From: Drosophila persimilis
Lineage: Eukaryota; Arthropoda; Insecta; Diptera; Drosophilidae
DNA length: 64,000 bases
Direction: 5' to 3'
Assembly (NCBI RefSeq): GCF_003286085.1
Contig: NW_020825288.1
Span: 7,564,001 to 7,628,000 of the forward strand
The notes beneath the pieces are model-generated. The model was not told the origin of the DNA. It was given only the letters and a program-made list of their open reading frames with translations, and ran no database searches. Within the stretch, counting starts at the first letter, position 1. Every line of letters begins with the position of its first letter. A program made the position numbers and the translations under genes. Shown here piece by piece: positions 61,101-64,000 of the stretch.

Positions 61101-63539
61101 GGTGGTGGTGGTGGCGGCCTTTTATTTTTGCATTAACAGCAACAAACACGACAATGAAATGACAACTGAAATGTCCGATACGCAAATAATATGCAATTTT
61201 ATTTTATTTTAAACAAAGGATGAGCCGCAACGTGGCTGTGGCAATATGTGGGTGGCTGTTGTGCTGGAGGGCAGGGGGGTGTGGAGTGTGGGGTGTGGAC
61301 TGCATGGTTGCCATTCGCTGGCATTGTCGGACGGATGTTAACTTCCACTTAAATGGCTGCGCTTCCGCTTGTCGTTTATTTGGCTTTTTAATATAATGTA
61401 CATAATTTTTCAATTTTTATTTATATGCAATGCCTCTCCTCTGTGTGTGTGTGTGTGCATTTCATTTGCAGCTGCATTATCGGGGCATGCCAAATAATAA
61501 TAATGCATAATAATGTTGCATTTCTCTCTGATTCGGATACGGATTCGGTTTCCGCTCCCCTGATCTCCTGCTCTCCTGCTCTTGCGGACTTTTGCTGGGG
61601 CACAAATCAGACGTCAGCATTTTAACATTTTTTTCTGCTTAATTTCGCAATTTTTATCCACAAAAAGCGCTTTCCACTGCGCTGTGTCCAGTGGTGTCCA
61701 TCCTCCTCCTTGATGCTGCTTGTCCTCCTCGTTCTCCCTCCCCAATGCTGCTGCTCCTTCTCTTTGTCTGTCTGTCATTTCACATACAGCTGTGTGCGTG
61801 AATATATGAGTTGCATGTGGGGCATGTGTGGCACACATACACACATTGACATATCATTGTTTATGAATTTCAGTCCTGGCAGGCCAGGCCCCTGGTGACA
61901 GACAAAATGGCAGCGGCAACGGCACGGCCACAGCTGCGCTCCGCTCTTCAATTAAATATGAAAATTTGTCAATTATTTTGTGCAACATGCGACATTTGTT
62001 AAATTATTAATTCTTTGTGTTCCGTTCTGTTCGCCAATGAAGCTCTGCCTTGCCCCCAATTTGAAGGCAGCCAAGCGACAGCAAAATGACAAATTAAAGG
62101 GCGTAAAAGGCGGCTCTTTGTTGGCCTCTAATGGGGAATAAAGCCAAAGAAGGGTATCAATCAATCCCTGCTAGAAGAGGCATTCATTTGGTCATTCCTT
62201 CTGTTCAGATCTTGAACTATTTCCCTGCCTTTTGCCTGGTCTCCCGCCCACAGCCAGGCGCCACTATCCATCCACCAGCGAGACATGCACTTCCCTGCCA
62301 CCCACCCACACCCACCCACACCCACACACACACACTCTCACAGTAATAACTCTGCACTCATATCGTGCCCCCTCCTTGGAGCACGATGGTTCCAGTCGCA
62401 GTTCCAGCGACGAGACGCGACGCGACGTGCCTAAAAAGAAATTTCCCTTGTTTTGGCATTGCCGCTTGACATGCGCTGCATTATTGCTGTTGTTGTTGCT
62501 GTGGCAGTGTGTGTGGCATTTAACACTATCAAGAGTCAAAAGTGCGTAGTGTGCTGCACTTAGGAGCGGCCCCATTCCGATGCGGACCCCAGACCAGACC
62601 AAACCAGACCCGAACAGAGCAGACCAGAGCAGGCCGTAGGCCCTGGAGGAACAGGAGAAGGAGCCAAACTTAACTCAAAAATGTTTGCATGTTGCGTGCC
62701 ACGCAAACATTCTGCGCCACCTCCCCACTCCCCGCCGTCGCCACCACCGCCGCCACCGCCGCAGGGGGAGGCAGGGGAGACGAAGCAGCCATGAGATGGG
62801 GGCACCTCGCATTTGCATGCAAGATTGGGCGCGCGCGCATGTCCAAAGTGGCGTCGTCGCTGTTACTGTTGTTGTTGTTTCGTTGTTGCTGTTGGCTACG
62901 ACGACGACGACGCCGTCACCCTCATTCTCCGACATCATCCTCATCCTCAGCATTGTCGGCGGCGTTGGCGTTTCGGTGCCTGGGCCCTGATGCAGCTGCT
63001 GCGCCCTGCGATTGGCTGCCTTGGCCTGCCCTTTTGGCCATTTTCGTGTGCATGTTGATAAGCCAAATGCCAGGGAAAAGTTCTCCCGGGTACCAGCGCC
63101 ACCCCGCCCCCCCCTCCGGAAAGACGACGACATTGCCCAGTCTCGGACTCCCCCGCTGCCCATCCAGCAGTGTGTTGCTGTTGCCGTTTCTGTACTGCCT
63201 TTTGTGTGACATTCAATCAGAAAATGGCGTTTTCTTGTCAACGTCTGCCAGGGCCAGGGCTGCTCGAGCTGCCGGAGAATGTCACGCCCACGAGCTCAGG
63301 CTCTGCTCTATGCTCCATGCTCTATGCTCCATGGTCCATGGTCCACATCCCTGTCGCAGCAAACGCCAAGCATCCAACAATAAGTCAAATGAACAAACAA
63401 AGAGCCGAAGCAGCTGGGCAGGCCAGTTCGAATCTTTTGATACTCTTCGAAGACTCCAAGAAAATTCGATAGATAGAAGATAGATGCTTAGAATCCCTAG
63501 AAAAGAATCGATTTTTTGATCTTCTAAATAACATTATTG

Positions 63540-63930
63540 GAGTATATTTTACTACACTTCTCCCGAAGGAGCTTCTTTTAAAATTCATTATATCTGGCTA
63601 TATCTTCTGTTATATCCCTTCTATAGACACGAATCAAAAATTCTGTGAAAGGTGATACAATTCTCTTTTCAACACATACATTTTTGTGGATATACGCGCT
63701 GGAGATACCGACTAAAAATTATGAAAGCTACCAAATCGCGATTTTTAAATTTTCAAAAACGATTTTAGGAGGATCTTAGCGAATTTTTATAACCATCTAA
63801 GACCTCGGCAAGTCCTGTTGACCCACCAAAAGGCAAATCCAAATGGTACCCCTTTAATAGAGGGTATCACACATCTGGATGACGAAACTTCACGAAACAC
63901 GAGGCCAACTTCTAGACTGATGGCTGCGAG
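63540..63930. mobile_element. Possible DINE-1/Helentron-like non-autonomous element fragment
   Basis: An abruptly A+T-rich, repeat-free block at the right end, with phrases typical of dispersed non-coding Drosophila elements (TATCTGGCTATATC, GAGATACCGACTAAAAATTATG). It ends in a short hairpin TACCCCTTTAATAGAGGGTA (63847-63866) followed by TCACACATCTGGATG. A hairpin of the form TACCCTT...AGAGGGTAT near the 3' end is characteristic of INE-1/DINE-1-type elements. Boundaries and family are uncertain. Confidence 0.35.
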
Positions 63931-64000
63931 AGGATCGGATGGGAGCAGGGGGCTGGGGCCTGGGGGCTGGCTGCCCCAAGTCAACAATGTCAACTGGTGC

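Larger units (their letters stand above)
45910..63539. other. Intergenic, simple-repeat-rich, no confident gene
   Basis: About 17.6 kb in which open frames on both strands are short or driven by low-complexity runs. Landmarks: GAACCCC octamers (about 46446-46490), GGTAT/GGAAT pentamers (about 50435-50490), (CT)n at about 51511-51532, (GT)n at 51912-51936, (GGA)n at about 56342-56374, (CTGC)n at 58152-58197 and CA/GT runs at 58715-58736 and 58865-58898. I see no conserved domain, splice-linked coding exons or RNA gene. Confidence 0.65.

Noticed and set aside
62689-63483. Longest single open frame (264 codons, + strand)
   Set aside because: The other frames and the - strand are also open over the same interval because of CGC/CTG/GTT triplet runs. 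The predicted protein is low-complexity with Cys/Leu/Arg runs and no domain.

Overview
The window comes from an insect, almost certainly a Drosophila. It carries the 3' third of homothorax (hth), the fly Meis/Prep-type TALE homeobox gene, on the + strand. Spliced together, six exons between 8028 and 31597 give 187 residues that I recognise as the Hth C-terminus: the WCRREWSS segment, an acidic linker, a complete TALE homeodomain with its PYP insertion and WFINARRR recognition helix, and the tail ending in EYYGQHL. One residue of the acidic linker (EDDDSS) differs from D. melanogaster Hth as I remember it (EDDDAS). Together with the very dense microsatellites, this suggests a species other than melanogaster. 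The obscura group is possible but not proven.

Layout. 1-8027 is intron, and the N-terminal exons with the MH (Exd-binding) domain lie before the window. Coding exons are at 8028-8123, 12549-12572 (a 24-nt in-frame microexon), 21600-21748, 28415-28491, 31174-31232 and 31437-31597. The introns between them are about 4.4, 9.0, 6.7, 2.7 and 0.2 kb. From the stop at 31595-31597 an A+T-rich 3' UTR of about 3.9 kb runs to about 35.5 kb. It has many AATAAA signals, a cluster of seed matches to the bithorax microRNAs miR-iab-4 and miR-iab-8, two Pumilio motifs and a short perfect hairpin. From 35.5 kb to the end I find no convincing gene. This is about 28.5 kb of simple-repeat-rich intergenic DNA, the usual setting for long-range enhancers of a developmental regulator. 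It holds a decayed irritans-type mariner transposon (45.08-45.45 kb) and, at the far right, a possible non-autonomous Helentron/DINE-like fragment.

How it works together. Hth binds DNA with Extradenticle (Exd) and Hox proteins. The sequence suggests two feedback layers around that circuit. One is an exact Exd-Hth composite site (TGATTGACAG, 17541-17550) in an hth intron. The other is the cluster of bithorax-complex microRNA seed matches in the 3' UTR. No CRISPR, rRNA, tRNA or second confident protein gene was found.
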